Shown piece after piece: positions 35,047 to 44,118 of a stretch of DNA of 64,000 bases. The stretch lies in the NCBI GenBank assembly GCA_009777615.1, contig WRLM01000001.1, positions 186,001-250,000 of the forward strand, written 5' to 3'. Made by a program: the position numbers and the translations under genes. The notes beneath the pieces are model-generated. The model was not told the DNA's origin. It made no database searches and worked only from the letters and a program-made list of their open reading frames with translations. Position 1 is the stretch's first letter. Each line of letters opens with the position of its first letter. This stretch comes from Candidatus Methanoplasma cognatum (GTDB lineage: Archaea > Thermoplasmatota > Thermoplasmata > Methanomassiliicoccales > Methanomethylophilaceae).

Positions 35047-37371
35047 ATGTCCGATAAACCGCCATCATTCTGTGATCGTGTTGAATACAACATACTCATC
35101 GATAAACTGAAAGAAAATATGATGGTAGTCGTTGATGCCGGAACCGGGAGAGGCGTATCGTCTTTCGCAAGAAACTTCAAAGACAAACGCAAAGGAACAA
35201 TGGTGATCTATAGACCAGACTGGAACATGGAAAATTTACACAGTCTTCTTATTGATGCAATTTTCTCCGACATTGGAAAAAAACCAATAAAAGAACTGCA
35301 CTCCTATGAGAAAAATTTTCTATTAGATATAGAAGCACATAAACATATGGGCGGCGACTATCAGAGGTTACATGCAGCGTGTGAGGAGATCCGAGATTTC
35401 GAAGCACTGCCAAAAAATTTGGGAAAACGGGCCAAAGATATTAACGAATCTTTCAAAAGATATTTCGAAGGAATGCATGAAACGCTGGTCGGCGTACGCT
35501 ATCCTGTGGTGATCATCGACACAGCGGATAATTTGAATAAAAAAGATAGGTATCTGCTGGAATATTTAATACGTTCTGAATGCGTACAACTTGTTCTCAT
35601 TTTTAAAGTAATAGTAAATGAGAGAGAGATTGAGAGTTATGATTCAGCTTCTCCCATGATTTTCTCCAACCTCCCCATGAGTCTTATTGAAAAACTTTTT
35701 AATTCTGACACTCCCAAAAATCTAAGGATAAGCGAGAAGGAGATTAAAGCTTTGGAGGGGAGAAGGAATGTGCAGGAAGTTATGCAAAAATATTGGGAGG
35801 TCCGAGGAGGATTTCCAAAGCCAGATGAATATGGAAAATGTATCCACAATATTGTTTCATCATGTGGTAAAATTAACATAATTGATCTCAGAAAGATTAT
35901 GGAAAATATTTTCAGACCCGAGATATTCTATAAAAAGAAAGAAAAAATCAACAATGCAATCGAAAGCCAAAAACAAAATATCTTGTTTGATATTAACTAC
36001 AGTAATGGCTATTTATCTTCAGAAGAAACCTCACAAATATACTCTGTAGATAATGTTGAATGGGATGGCGAGACCATCAAACATTTTCTCGATAAGTACA
36101 GAGGCCCCAATAAAAATAAAGATATTCGTACGGCACAAATACTCTATAAAATTTTAACAGAAGATAAAGTCAGCAAAGATCTGATTATTTTTTCAGATGT
36201 AGATGAAAAAGAATGTGCTCGATCTGTATTAAAATGCAAATTGAGGTCTGGTGCGGATATAGAAGGAGAAGAGTGTGAACTGATAATAACTAATGAGGAC
36301 GACAAATTAGATGCAGAATTGAAAATATTGTCATTTTGTCGTCGATATGATTACGAAAAGGCACTGAAAAAAATTGAAGAAAAAGAATTACATAAAAATA
36401 ATTCAGAATACAGGAGACTTCGTGCGGTGTTGCTAAACCGCACGTATAAGTTTCACACCGGTTTAGTGGAATTGAATATGGCTTATGCTTTTGAAAAAGA
36501 CTCTGCCATGAAAAATATCTTGGCAAGCTACATAATCGCATCATATATTCACCTGGGGAGATATGAAGAGGCGAAACCATTTTTTGAAAGCCATATGGCC
36601 TCTTCACCTGTTGAAGAAAATCTAGGATATGTTTACAGGAACTTTGCATCAACGATGGGGGAGTTAGAAAAACGCATTCCATGTTATGAAAAAGCAAAAA
36701 GATTATTCGAAAATAAGGATGATTTTGGATTTTTTTCTACTGAAAGCAATCTGGGTTATGTGTTGACGCGGCTGAAAAAACCCGGAATAAGTGAAAGTTT
36801 AAATAATGCTTTAGCTGGCCTTACCCAAACCGATGGCGGAGAAAAAGAAAGAGATCTTTGTATTATCCTTAATAATATTGGAATTTCCCTTCTATATGAT
36901 GAAGATCCTGAACGCAGACGTGAATTCATGGAGTTATACAAAAGAGCTCGAAAACTTGAAAAAACACCAGTGCAAGAATGCTTCATTACAATCAATCTGG
37001 CATATTATTACATATCGGAAAAAAATTATCCTGAGGCGTCTGCTTGTTTGAAAGGGATTGAAGAAAAAGTTGAGAAATTAGGCAGTATTGTTAAGCAACA
37101 GTACTATCCCGCATGTGCATTAGCAGCCTACTATAACATGAACAGAGACGAATTAATTAAATACGTCAATGAATCCGAGTACTATGGGAACAGAACCGAT
37201 TTGGAAATGGTCAAAGCAAATAATGCGATATATTACTCATTTATTAAAAACAAAACCAAAAAGTGTAAAACTGACTGGAAAGATTTTTTCATACCCGGAG
37301 GCCTTTTCTACTATTACGTCGACCCATTGCGCCTTATTTCACAAAAAACGATTGATGAGATTATTTCTTGA
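35047..37371 (+). CDS. STAND-like ATPase with degenerate Walker A and C-terminal TPR repeats
   Basis: A 774-residue protein. The P-loop region reads DAGTGRGVSSFARNF, with Val37 where the Walker A Lys is expected, so nucleotide hydrolysis is doubtful. A Walker-B-like strand VVIIDTADN follows near residue 155. From about residue 440 the protein is a run of helical hairpins of TPR type (for example DYEKALKKIEEKELHKNNSEYRRLRAVLLNRT). The start chosen is MSDKPPSF, next to a TATA box; the open frame extends upstream without support. It diverges from the kinase-like gene and its 3' end overlaps the convergent ATP-grasp gene by 33 bases. Confidence 0.65.
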   Translation: MSDKPPSFCDRVEYNILIDKLKENMMVVVDAGTGRGVSSFARNFKDKRKGTMVIYRPDWNMENLHSLLIDAIFSDIGKKPIKELHSYEKNFLLDIEAHKHMGGDYQRLHAACEEIRDFEALPKNLGKRAKDINESFKRYFEGMHETLVGVRYPVVIIDTADNLNKKDRYLLEYLIRSECVQLVLIFKVIVNEREIESYDSASPMIFSNLPMSLIEKLFNSDTPKNLRISEKEIKALEGRRNVQEVMQKYWEVRGGFPKPDEYGKCIHNIVSSCGKINIIDLRKIMENIFRPEIFYKKKEKINNAIESQKQNILFDINYSNGYLSSEETSQIYSVDNVEWDGETIKHFLDKYRGPNKNKDIRTAQILYKILTEDKVSKDLIIFSDVDEKECARSVLKCKLRSGADIEGEECELIITNEDDKLDAELKILSFCRRYDYEKALKKIEEKELHKNNSEYRRLRAVLLNRTYKFHTGLVELNMAYAFEKDSAMKNILASYIIASYIHLGRYEEAKPFFESHMASSPVEENLGYVYRNFASTMGELEKRIPCYEKAKRLFENKDDFGFFSTESNLGYVLTRLKKPGISESLNNALAGLTQTDGGEKERDLCIILNNIGISLLYDEDPERRREFMELYKRARKLEKTPVQECFITINLAYYYISEKNYPEASACLKGIEEKVEKLGSIVKQQYYPACALAAYYNMNRDELIKYVNESEYYGNRTDLEMVKANNAIYYSFIKNKTKKCKTDWKDFFIPGGLFYYYVDPLRLISQKTIDEIIS

Positions 37372-38355
37372 AAGGCTTGAATAAACAATATTCTTTACAA
37401 GATTTTCATGGGATATTCCCACATGAGCTGCAGATAGAGCAATACTTGCATGACTCCCCAAGTTGCAGCACACGTTAAATTCAAGAAAAAATGGTTGCCC
37501 ATCACTTTTTACCATGTAGTCAACTCTTATGTAATCAGTCGGGTCGATGAATCCAAATATTTTCTTTGTGTATTTTGAAAGTAGATCTGACATGGGCGCA
37601 TCAGCAATCTCTCTCCTGATCCCGCCTTCAACCTCTTTCTTTTGTCTATATGTAATGATGCCTGCTTCATTGGATGACTCTATCCGGACCGCCTGTAAGA
37701 GAATCGGTGTACCATAATTCCACAACATTGCCTGAGAATATAATGTACCGAATACTGCCTCTTCTACGATTACATCGACTCCTTTCTCAATTAGTCCGTA
37801 AATATGTTCTACCGCTTCAGGCCAATCTCTACATAATGACGAGGTTGTGATGTGCTCTGATGCTGCCCCATACCTCGGTTTAACAAAGTATGGTCCATTG
37901 AAATCCGGCATAGAAAAATTGATAGACAGTTTATCATAAATGCGCCATTTTGGAGTTGGTATACTGAGGTGGTGTGCTAGAACTTTTGCATACGCTTTAT
38001 CTTCCGCTACCGCACGCACGTTCGGTTTTCCTCCAAGATAGGGCATCTCATAATACTCAAGAAGTGATGATACAAATATTTCAGAGTTTCTGAATGGCAT
38101 ACGGTTGTACAAAGAAAAAACGTAATCATATTTACTCTTAAGATCTTCATCCAATAGTATTGAAAGATCAGATGAGCAGCATAGATTAGGAAATAATTCT
38201 GAAAGGATTTTTGCTATTTCTCCATTGTACCTTATGACTATGACATCTTCTTTTTTTGTTGCTTTTTTTTCATCGCCTTTGTAGTCTGCAAATTTTGCAA
38301 GAAACAGCACCCTAATGTCTTTAATTCTGCCTGCATCAAGTATAGATCTTTTCAT
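37339..38355 (-). CDS. ATP-grasp ligase, D-Ala-D-Ala-ligase-like (copy 1)
   Basis: A 338-residue ATP-grasp protein. The central FNGPYFVKPRYGAASEHI strand-loop is the ATP-binding segment and FFLEFNVCCNLGSHASIALSAAH near the C terminus provides the metal-binding Glu and Asn. The substrate-side SLYNRMPFRNSEIFVSSLLEYYEMPYLG region matches the N-domain of D-Ala-D-Ala ligases. Archaea have no murein, so the product is more likely another peptide-like bond or modified peptide. It is clearly paralogous to 40805-41797. The 3' end overlaps the STAND-TPR gene. Confidence 0.72.
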   Translation of the reverse strand: MKRSILDAGRIKDIRVLFLAKFADYKGDEKKATKKEDVIVIRYNGEIAKILSELFPNLCCSSDLSILLDEDLKSKYDYVFSLYNRMPFRNSEIFVSSLLEYYEMPYLGGKPNVRAVAEDKAYAKVLAHHLSIPTPKWRIYDKLSINFSMPDFNGPYFVKPRYGAASEHITTSSLCRDWPEAVEHIYGLIEKGVDVIVEEAVFGTLYSQAMLWNYGTPILLQAVRIESSNEAGIITYRQKKEVEGGIRREIADAPMSDLLSKYTKKIFGFIDPTDYIRVDYMVKSDGQPFFLEFNVCCNLGSHASIALSAAHVGISHENLVKNIVYSSLSRNNLINRFL

Positions 38356-38478
38356 TTTTCCTCTTTCGATAGTGGGAGTGTTTTTCTGCCCCTACAATAT
38401 ATAATAATCATTCAACAAGATATGTAGAGAATTACCAAAAGACTTAGATTTCTAAGACTTCAATGTACGCGGGCAATT

Positions 38479-38940
38479 GTGAAAATAGTACTATATTTAT
38501 CAAAAAAAGAATTGACCGAAATGATATCTGAAACAGAGCATGGAAGTCAATTTCACATGAGGCTTTTTTTCATTTGTTTGTTATATTCCGGACAGACCGT
38601 AGAGGAAGCGGCAAGATCAATAGGGGTATCAAGATCCACGGGATACAATATCCTGAAACGATGGAATGAAGGTGGTCCGGACACATTGCGCCCTCAAAAA
38701 ATTCCAGGAAGGCCGTCAAAGATGACTGATGAGCAAAGTGAACAAATCAAAAAAATTTTGATTAAAAAACCCATGGAAACAAAAAACGTGAGGTCACTCA
38801 TTGAGCAGAAATATGGCATAGATTACTCTATGAAGCAGATACATATAATTTTAGTAAAAATGGGATTCCATCATGTGAAGCCGGAGGTTGAACGTCTTGG
38901 TCGGTTCAAAAACACATCAAATATGGTGTGGATATTATAA
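38479..38940 (+). pseudogene. Orphan N-terminal part of an IS630-type transposase (helix-turn-helix only)
   Basis: A 153-residue frame with two helix-turn-helix segments, SGQTVEEAARSIGVSRSTGYNILKRWNEGG and a winged-helix region ending IHIILVKMGFHHVKPEVERLGRF. This is the DNA-binding half of an IS630/Tc1-like transposase. The DDE catalytic half is missing and the sequence runs into a stop after 11 unrelated residues. It is probably IS debris; a domesticated DNA-binding protein is the alternative. The GTG start is not strongly supported. Confidence 0.65.
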
Positions 38941-39128
38941 AATGTACTTTTAAAATTACATTAATGCCGAAGTTTGAAACTTATGCTTGAACAATCCCCT
39001 CATTGCATCCGCTGATATATCACTCTTATAAGGCAAATAAAGCGGGCAGAGAATGAACATGTGAGGGATATCGAGTAATGCTACTGTATTGTGCCGGTTC
39101 AAAAAAGGCCTGCAGCGGTCGGCAAACC

Positions 39129-39715
39129 ATGACAAAAGACACACAGAAGGCCAGAACAACAAACACCGGCAGACATGCCGAAAAGAGATCGAACAGACCG
39201 TCAGACAAAGCTGCCGTAAAGAAGGAGTCGGAACCTCTGAACTCAGTTCGCCCGCAACGGTTAATGATATGCAGGTCGTTGAAAAAGAGTTGTTCAAGGA
39301 CATCCGAGAAGTTCTGAACGTAGCTAAGAACAAGGCATATGCTGCCGTCAACAACGCTATGGTCGAGGCTATTGGAACATAGGGCGGCTCATCGTAGAGA
39401 AACAGGGCGGCGCCGACCGCGCCGCATATGGAGAAGGACTCATCAAAAAACTCTCCGAAATGCTGACCTCCGAATACGGAAAGGGATTTACCCCTACGTG
39501 TTTGAAAGACACCCGGCAGTTCTATCTAACTTTCCAAAAAAGCCACGCACTGCGTGGCGAATTGTCATGGACACATTATCGGTTGCTCATGCGAGTCGAA
39601 AAATTACGAGCCAGCGAATACTACTTGGAGGAAAGCATAAGGGGCAATTGGAGCACTCGGCGATCTGAATGATAGATAAACAGCTTCTGCTATGAAATAC
39701 TCTGTTGCATAATTC
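39129..39715 (+). pseudogene. Decayed copy of the DUF1016 N-terminal gene
   Basis: This stretch aligns base for base, with many substitutions, to the start of the DUF1016 gene at 47959, including about 35 bases before the ATG. It has at least two frameshifts, one near 39236 and one near 39368 where an A is missing from GGCATATTGG, and loses all similarity shortly before the IS left end at 39736. The nuclease half is absent. The IS insertion with flanking deletion probably truncated it. Confidence 0.8.
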
Positions 39716-39735
39716 CTGATCCGAGTATATTTCCT

Positions 39736-40756
39736 GCTCTGGTGAAACCATAAGGAAGGATTAACCTCCCGCAGTGCAATTCACTCCCACGGCCGGCTGC
39801 TCCCTTAGAAAGAATGGCCGGCCTAGGATGGGATTGGTGTGCGCAGGAGGAGGTCAACCTCTGAACGCGATAGGCTGGCTTATGTTATTAAGGTCACGTC
39901 TATGGTGCTGGAGGGACTAGGTGTTCCGAGGTATTCCTCGGAACGCAGCAACAGGCTGTATGACGATCATATGAAGGTATCGCTGCTGATACTGAAACAG
40001 TATCTGGACGTTTCCTACATGGAGCTGTGTTCTATGTTGTCCTCTTTGAGGTTCTGGCGGAAGGACCGTGTTCCAGACCATTCCACGCTGGTGAAGTTCT
40101 CGAAAAGGTTCGGGACAGGTATCCTGGACAAGGTCCTGAGATATACTGCGCTGATGGTCTGCGGCGACGGAATGACCGCTGCCGTGGACTCGACGGGGTT
40201 CACATGTTCCTGCGCGTCCAGGCACTTCGTGAAGAGGCTGAGAGAGACGGGAGGGGAGACAGCATACGTGAACGTGGCCGTCAGAGGTTTTGCGAAAGCA
40301 TCCGTTGCCGTGGATACGTCCTCAAAGGTCATACTGGCCTGCGACTGCGTGGATTCGAACCATGCCGATGTGAAGAGGTTCACGTTCCTGGCCGACGATC
40401 TGGCGGAGGGCGGGTTCTCGATAAGGTATTTGGTCGCGGACAAAGGATACGATGCAGAGTACGTCCACAGGGAGATAACGGACAGGCTGGGGACGGATGC
40501 GATGATCCCCCTCAGGAACATGGCGGAGCCCTCATCGAACGGCAGGGTGAAGGCCAGAGGCTTCGACCGGGCCGTATACAATTCAAGATCCCAGGTGGAG
40601 GCCACGGATTCGATGGTCAAACGCAAGGCGGGGGATGTCGTATATGGAAGGACAAAAGCGGCGAGACACAGGTAGGTGCTGTTCAAATGTATAGCCCACA
40701 ACATCAGAAAGCTCATAGATCTGAAGCATTCACTTTAAGGATGGTTTCACAAGAGC
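39736..40756 (+). mobile_element. Insertion sequence of the IS4/IS5 superfamily with terminal inverted repeats
   Basis: Ends are GCTCTGGTGAAACCAT (39736-39751) and, inverted, ATGGTTTCACAAGAGC (40741-40756), matching at 15 of 16 positions. One transposase frame lies between them. No clear target-site duplication is visible in the immediate flanks. The element sits between a truncated DUF1016 pseudogene and the second ATP-grasp gene, and its GC-rich sequence contrasts with the AT-rich island around it. Confidence 0.85.
39839..40738 (+). CDS. IS transposase (DDE type) with an in-frame TAG
   Basis: A DDE transposase of the IS4/IS5 superfamily: first Asp in AAVDSTGFTCS, second in LVADKGYDAEY, and the Glu in YNSRSQVEATDSMVKRK. 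The frame meets TAG at 40673-40675, after 278 residues. It then continues in the same frame for 20 more residues that fit the family C terminus (VLFKCIAHNIRKLIDLKHSL) to a TAA at 40736. The TAG may be a nonsense mutation or may be read as pyrrolysine. The GTG at 39839 is the first start in the frame. Confidence 0.8.
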
Positions 40757-40804
40757 CAACAAGCGTAAAAATATAAAGCTATGTGCTAATAATGTGAATA
40801 TACA

Positions 40805-41797
40805 ATGACCAACATCAATGGAATACGCCCGCTCTATTTGGCCCGTTATGCGCCGGGGTTTAATCAAGCAGACGGAGGAATCAACGAAAAAGAGGTTTTG
40901 TATGCGAACTATCACAGGGATGTTCATGACGTTCTGAAGAAGCACTTCCCGGAAATGATTTCTTCCGATGATCTCAGTTGTCTTCTTTCCCCAAATCTCA
41001 GAAATGATGTGGATTACATATTTTCGCTGTATAACAGAATGCCATTCAAAAATTCAGAGATCTTTGTTTCGTCTTTGGCGGAATACCATCAGATACCTTA
41101 TTTGGGGGCACCGCCCAACATAAGGGCAGTCGGAGAGGACAAGCACCTTGCAAAAATAATTGCCGGATTTGCAAATGTCCCCACAATTCAATGGAAGAGG
41201 TATGATGTTGGTGCAAAATTATCACCTCCGGATTTCGAAGGTCCATATTTTGTCAAGCCAAGATTTGAAGCGACATCGCTACATATCAATGAGGAGTCGA
41301 TTTCAGATGATTGGAGCAATGCAAGTAAGAGAATTCAATATCTGAACGAAATGGGATATGATGCTATATTGGAAAAACAAATATTTGGTAAACAATATGC
41401 ATCGCCAATTATCCATAATTTTGGGGATCCGCTTACCTTACCTTGTGTGGAGGAAACATCTAACCTTAAAGGTAACGTAATAACATTTAATCAAAAAAGG
41501 ATGATAGACGGCGGACTGAAAAGAGAGGTATGCAGAGACGAAGAAATTCAAAAATTGGTCCGAAAGCAGACAGAAAAAATGATGGATGCGCTGGGCCCGA
41601 TAGATTATGTGCGTTTCGACTACATCATTGATGAGAAATCGGGCATAGCATATTTCAGTGAGTTCAATATCTGTTGTAATCTTGGAAAACAATCTTCAAT
41701 GGCACAGTCCGCAAAATCTGTTAATATTGATTATGAAAACCTTATTGAAAATATACTCTTCTCCAGCCTGCAGAGAAACAAAATCATCAATAAATAA
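40805..41797 (+). CDS. ATP-grasp ligase, D-Ala-D-Ala-ligase-like (copy 2)
   Basis: A 330-residue paralogue of the gene at 37339-38355, sharing the SLYNRMPF(R/K)NSEIFVSSL segment, FEGPYFVKPRFEATSLHI and the metal-binding FSEFNICCNLGKQSSMAQSA. The Glu and Asn ligands of the ATP-grasp site are retained, so it should be active. The two copies are in opposite orientation with IS debris and an intact IS between them. The start is an ATG after an AT-rich promoter-like stretch (aaatataaagc). The substrate is unknown; it is not expected to be murein-related. Confidence 0.72.
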   Translation: MTNINGIRPLYLARYAPGFNQADGGINEKEVLYANYHRDVHDVLKKHFPEMISSDDLSCLLSPNLRNDVDYIFSLYNRMPFKNSEIFVSSLAEYHQIPYLGAPPNIRAVGEDKHLAKIIAGFANVPTIQWKRYDVGAKLSPPDFEGPYFVKPRFEATSLHINEESISDDWSNASKRIQYLNEMGYDAILEKQIFGKQYASPIIHNFGDPLTLPCVEETSNLKGNVITFNQKRMIDGGLKREVCRDEEIQKLVRKQTEKMMDALGPIDYVRFDYIIDEKSGIAYFSEFNICCNLGKQSSMAQSAKSVNIDYENLIENILFSSLQRNKIINK

Positions 41798-41832
41798 TGT
41801 AGGAAATTGAATAATTTCTTCCTGTATATTGT

Positions 41833-43014
41833 TCATACGGATAGGTGTTCATATAAGGCTATGCCTGCCCATACTAAAACTATGCAAGTAGCAATACAAA
41901 AGACTGCATAACTAATACTTATGAGATCCATTTTGCGATCCTTTTCAAAAATTCTAAGAACAATGGTGATAAGAACCATAAGCACCAGTATCAAAATGCC
42001 CCCCGTTATTAGGAGCAACCCAGCCGCCTTCGGGAAGTCTGAGTTGAAGGTCGATTGAAGAGATATTGTTATGAATGGCAGTAATGTAGCGAATATCACG
42101 AGGATTTGCATATATCTTTTTGAATTCTCTTCGCTTCTATTGACTGCATCTTTAATTTCAGGTATATTGGCGACTACCTTTTCAATTTCAGCTTGTTGTT
42201 TGTCCATTTTAGCATGTTTTTCAAATAGTTCCTTTTTTAGCTCCAGTACATCGATGTATCCCTTGATTGCTATGTACTCCGTTATTCTTGGCCAATAGTT
42301 GAACCTATCTGGATCTTCAGAGGCTATGGCACTGATCACACATTCTCTTGCCTCACTGAACTTACCCTCTTGGGCAAATAATTTGGCAATTATTGATTCA
42401 AGTTTTGAGTTCCTTCCGCCGTCTTTTATTCCCGTTAGGTGCATTGCATAATAATGATTCTTATAGGCGATCGCCTCATCAATTTGTTCCTTCTTCGATT
42501 CGCATATTTCCTCATAGTCTTTTTCAAAGTATTCTTTCGTTGTAGCCAGCACATTGAGGATACATTGTTTCTTATTGAATGTGGGTTCTAACTCGGATAA
42601 AAGTTCGAGGCATTTTTTTACTTCATTGATATTTGTTATTCCTTTATTTGCTAAAAAAGCGGCCTCGATCATGTTAAATGACTTGACTGATCTGAACAAT
42701 TCTCTATATTTTTCGATGTATTCTTTTTCTTTATTGTGCTGTGACATCCATCTTTGATAAGTGCACAGAACCCTCAGTGCAAAGAATCTTGAATCCAGGG
42801 TGTTTTTATCATTATCGAGAAATTTCTTTAGATATTTAAGGTGGTCTTCGTTATGGCCAACTTTTTTCGTAAATTTGAAAACAAAGTTTTCGATTTCCTG
42901 TTCATCATCCATAATCCATTCTTTTGGCACATCTTCTTTGCCGCATACTTTTTCTATAATCTCTGACGCATCTTCCAAATTAAACTGGGTTGGAAACTTT
43001 TTTCGAGGTTGCAT
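41833..43014 (-). CDS. Helical-repeat protein with three C-terminal membrane helices
   Basis: A 393-residue protein that I do not recognise. Residues 1-250 are helical and resemble degenerate TPR-type hairpins (for example KYLKKFLDNDKNTLDSRFFALRVLCTYQRW). A short coiled coil (KMDKQQAEIEKVVANIPEIKDAVNRSEENSKRY) leads to three hydrophobic helices at about 297-315, 324-350 and 362-385. A soluble sensor with a membrane-embedded C terminus is the layout of predicted pore or membrane effectors in conflict systems. It is the last gene of the minus-strand cassette, 173 bases after the TIR-like gene. Confidence 0.55.
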   Translation of the reverse strand: MQPRKKFPTQFNLEDASEIIEKVCGKEDVPKEWIMDDEQEIENFVFKFTKKVGHNEDHLKYLKKFLDNDKNTLDSRFFALRVLCTYQRWMSQHNKEKEYIEKYRELFRSVKSFNMIEAAFLANKGITNINEVKKCLELLSELEPTFNKKQCILNVLATTKEYFEKDYEEICESKKEQIDEAIAYKNHYYAMHLTGIKDGGRNSKLESIIAKLFAQEGKFSEARECVISAIASEDPDRFNYWPRITEYIAIKGYIDVLELKKELFEKHAKMDKQQAEIEKVVANIPEIKDAVNRSEENSKRYMQILVIFATLLPFITISLQSTFNSDFPKAAGLLLITGGILILVLMVLITIVLRIFEKDRKMDLISISYAVFCIATCIVLVWAGIALYEHLSV

Positions 43015-43187
43015 CTGGTATCGGCCAATATAGAATATGGATAAGATACTATTATAATCTTAGTTTGACTGTATTAAACACTAATCTTATGAATGCCAGG
43101 TCTAACCAGAATCCTCACTTCACGGCACATAGAGTAAAGACAAGCATTCTCTTTCTCGTCCTTCTCTTAGGTGCAGCATAAGTGAGT

Positions 43188-44030
43188 TCAGCCAAAGAAG
43201 TTGACGATACTGTCCCAATTGTTATAGAGCATGAGCAAGCATAAACCGAATACTCCGATGAACAGTATCATCATGATGATTGGCGTATTTTTTTCCGCTT
43301 CAGAATAAGATTTATATCCTCCCCCAATCGGATTGGTCATGTCCTTCCACTCTGCGTAAAACATCTTCGCCGGTAGTTCCTTCTCCATGATCTGGATGAT
43401 CCTGTATTTGCTGCGGTTTATCTTCCCTAAAGACTTGATGAACCTGAACCAAGACCATGAAATGAAGATCCCGGTACCGGAAAGAATAGTTGCTACTAAA
43501 GGTGTAAATCCGGAGTCGAGATCACTCAATACGATGATTGTGCCGATTATTGTAAGTATGGCACAACATATTGTTGCATATCTGTCTCCTGTTGTCTGCC
43601 TTCTTGTAATAAGGGACTCTGAGGAATCTATCAGAGTTCTGTACTGTCTCTCTAAAAGTTCTTTATCGCCTTCGGATAGTATTTCTATTTTCAAATTCTC
43701 TTCTGTCCAGGGTTCAAGGGCATCTTTTATTTTCTCAGGACATTTCTCACGATCACCTTTTTGTATCTCTATTATCTGTTTTTTGTTTTCTTCGGCTATT
43801 TTTTTCTCAATTCTCATATTATCTGTGTAATTATCTGCGGAAGTGAGGAAAGCCAGGACCAGCTCTGAGTTCATTATTTCCTTTTCTGCGATACCCTCCC
43901 AATCATCCACGTCGTTCTTAAGAATAAAGAATTTGAAATGTTTGAAGTTTTTATATACAAGGTTAGTACACTCGATGATGTCTTTTTGTTCTTTGAACGG
44001 ATGGATTACAAAAACATTCGATTTTTTCAT
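43188..44030 (-). CDS. TIR-like domain fused to a RipA-like membrane module
   Basis: A 280-residue protein. The N-terminal 110 residues form a Rossmann-like domain that resembles TIR-like (ThsB-type) domains: VFVIHPFKEQKDIIE, SELVLAFLTSADNYTD and IEKKIAEENKKQIIEI, with an acidic position (Glu75 or Glu80) where a TIR catalytic Glu would lie. Hydrophobic helices follow at about 152-169 and 176-194, then FRFIKSLGKINRSKYRIIQIMEKELPA, which recalls the RipA family of small membrane proteins, and a last helix at 250-268. A minus-strand TATA element at 44062-44069 may give it its own promoter. Confidence 0.6.
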   Translation of the reverse strand: MKKSNVFVIHPFKEQKDIIECTNLVYKNFKHFKFFILKNDVDDWEGIAEKEIMNSELVLAFLTSADNYTDNMRIEKKIAEENKKQIIEIQKGDREKCPEKIKDALEPWTEENLKIEILSEGDKELLERQYRTLIDSSESLITRRQTTGDRYATICCAILTIIGTIIVLSDLDSGFTPLVATILSGTGIFISWSWFRFIKSLGKINRSKYRIIQIMEKELPAKMFYAEWKDMTNPIGGGYKSYSEAEKNTPIIMMILFIGVFGLCLLMLYNNWDSIVNFFG

Positions 44031-44118
44031 GAACTCCTTTGCCGAAGGTTCTTGTTTCTTTATATAATGTTCTGGTTTCGATCACATCATATGTTTTGGA
44101 TTCTGAGGATACTGGACC

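Noticed and set aside
37339-41797. ATP-grasp genes as murein D-Ala-D-Ala ligases
   Set aside because: The host is archaeal and no other murein gene is present, so the fold is reported without that function.
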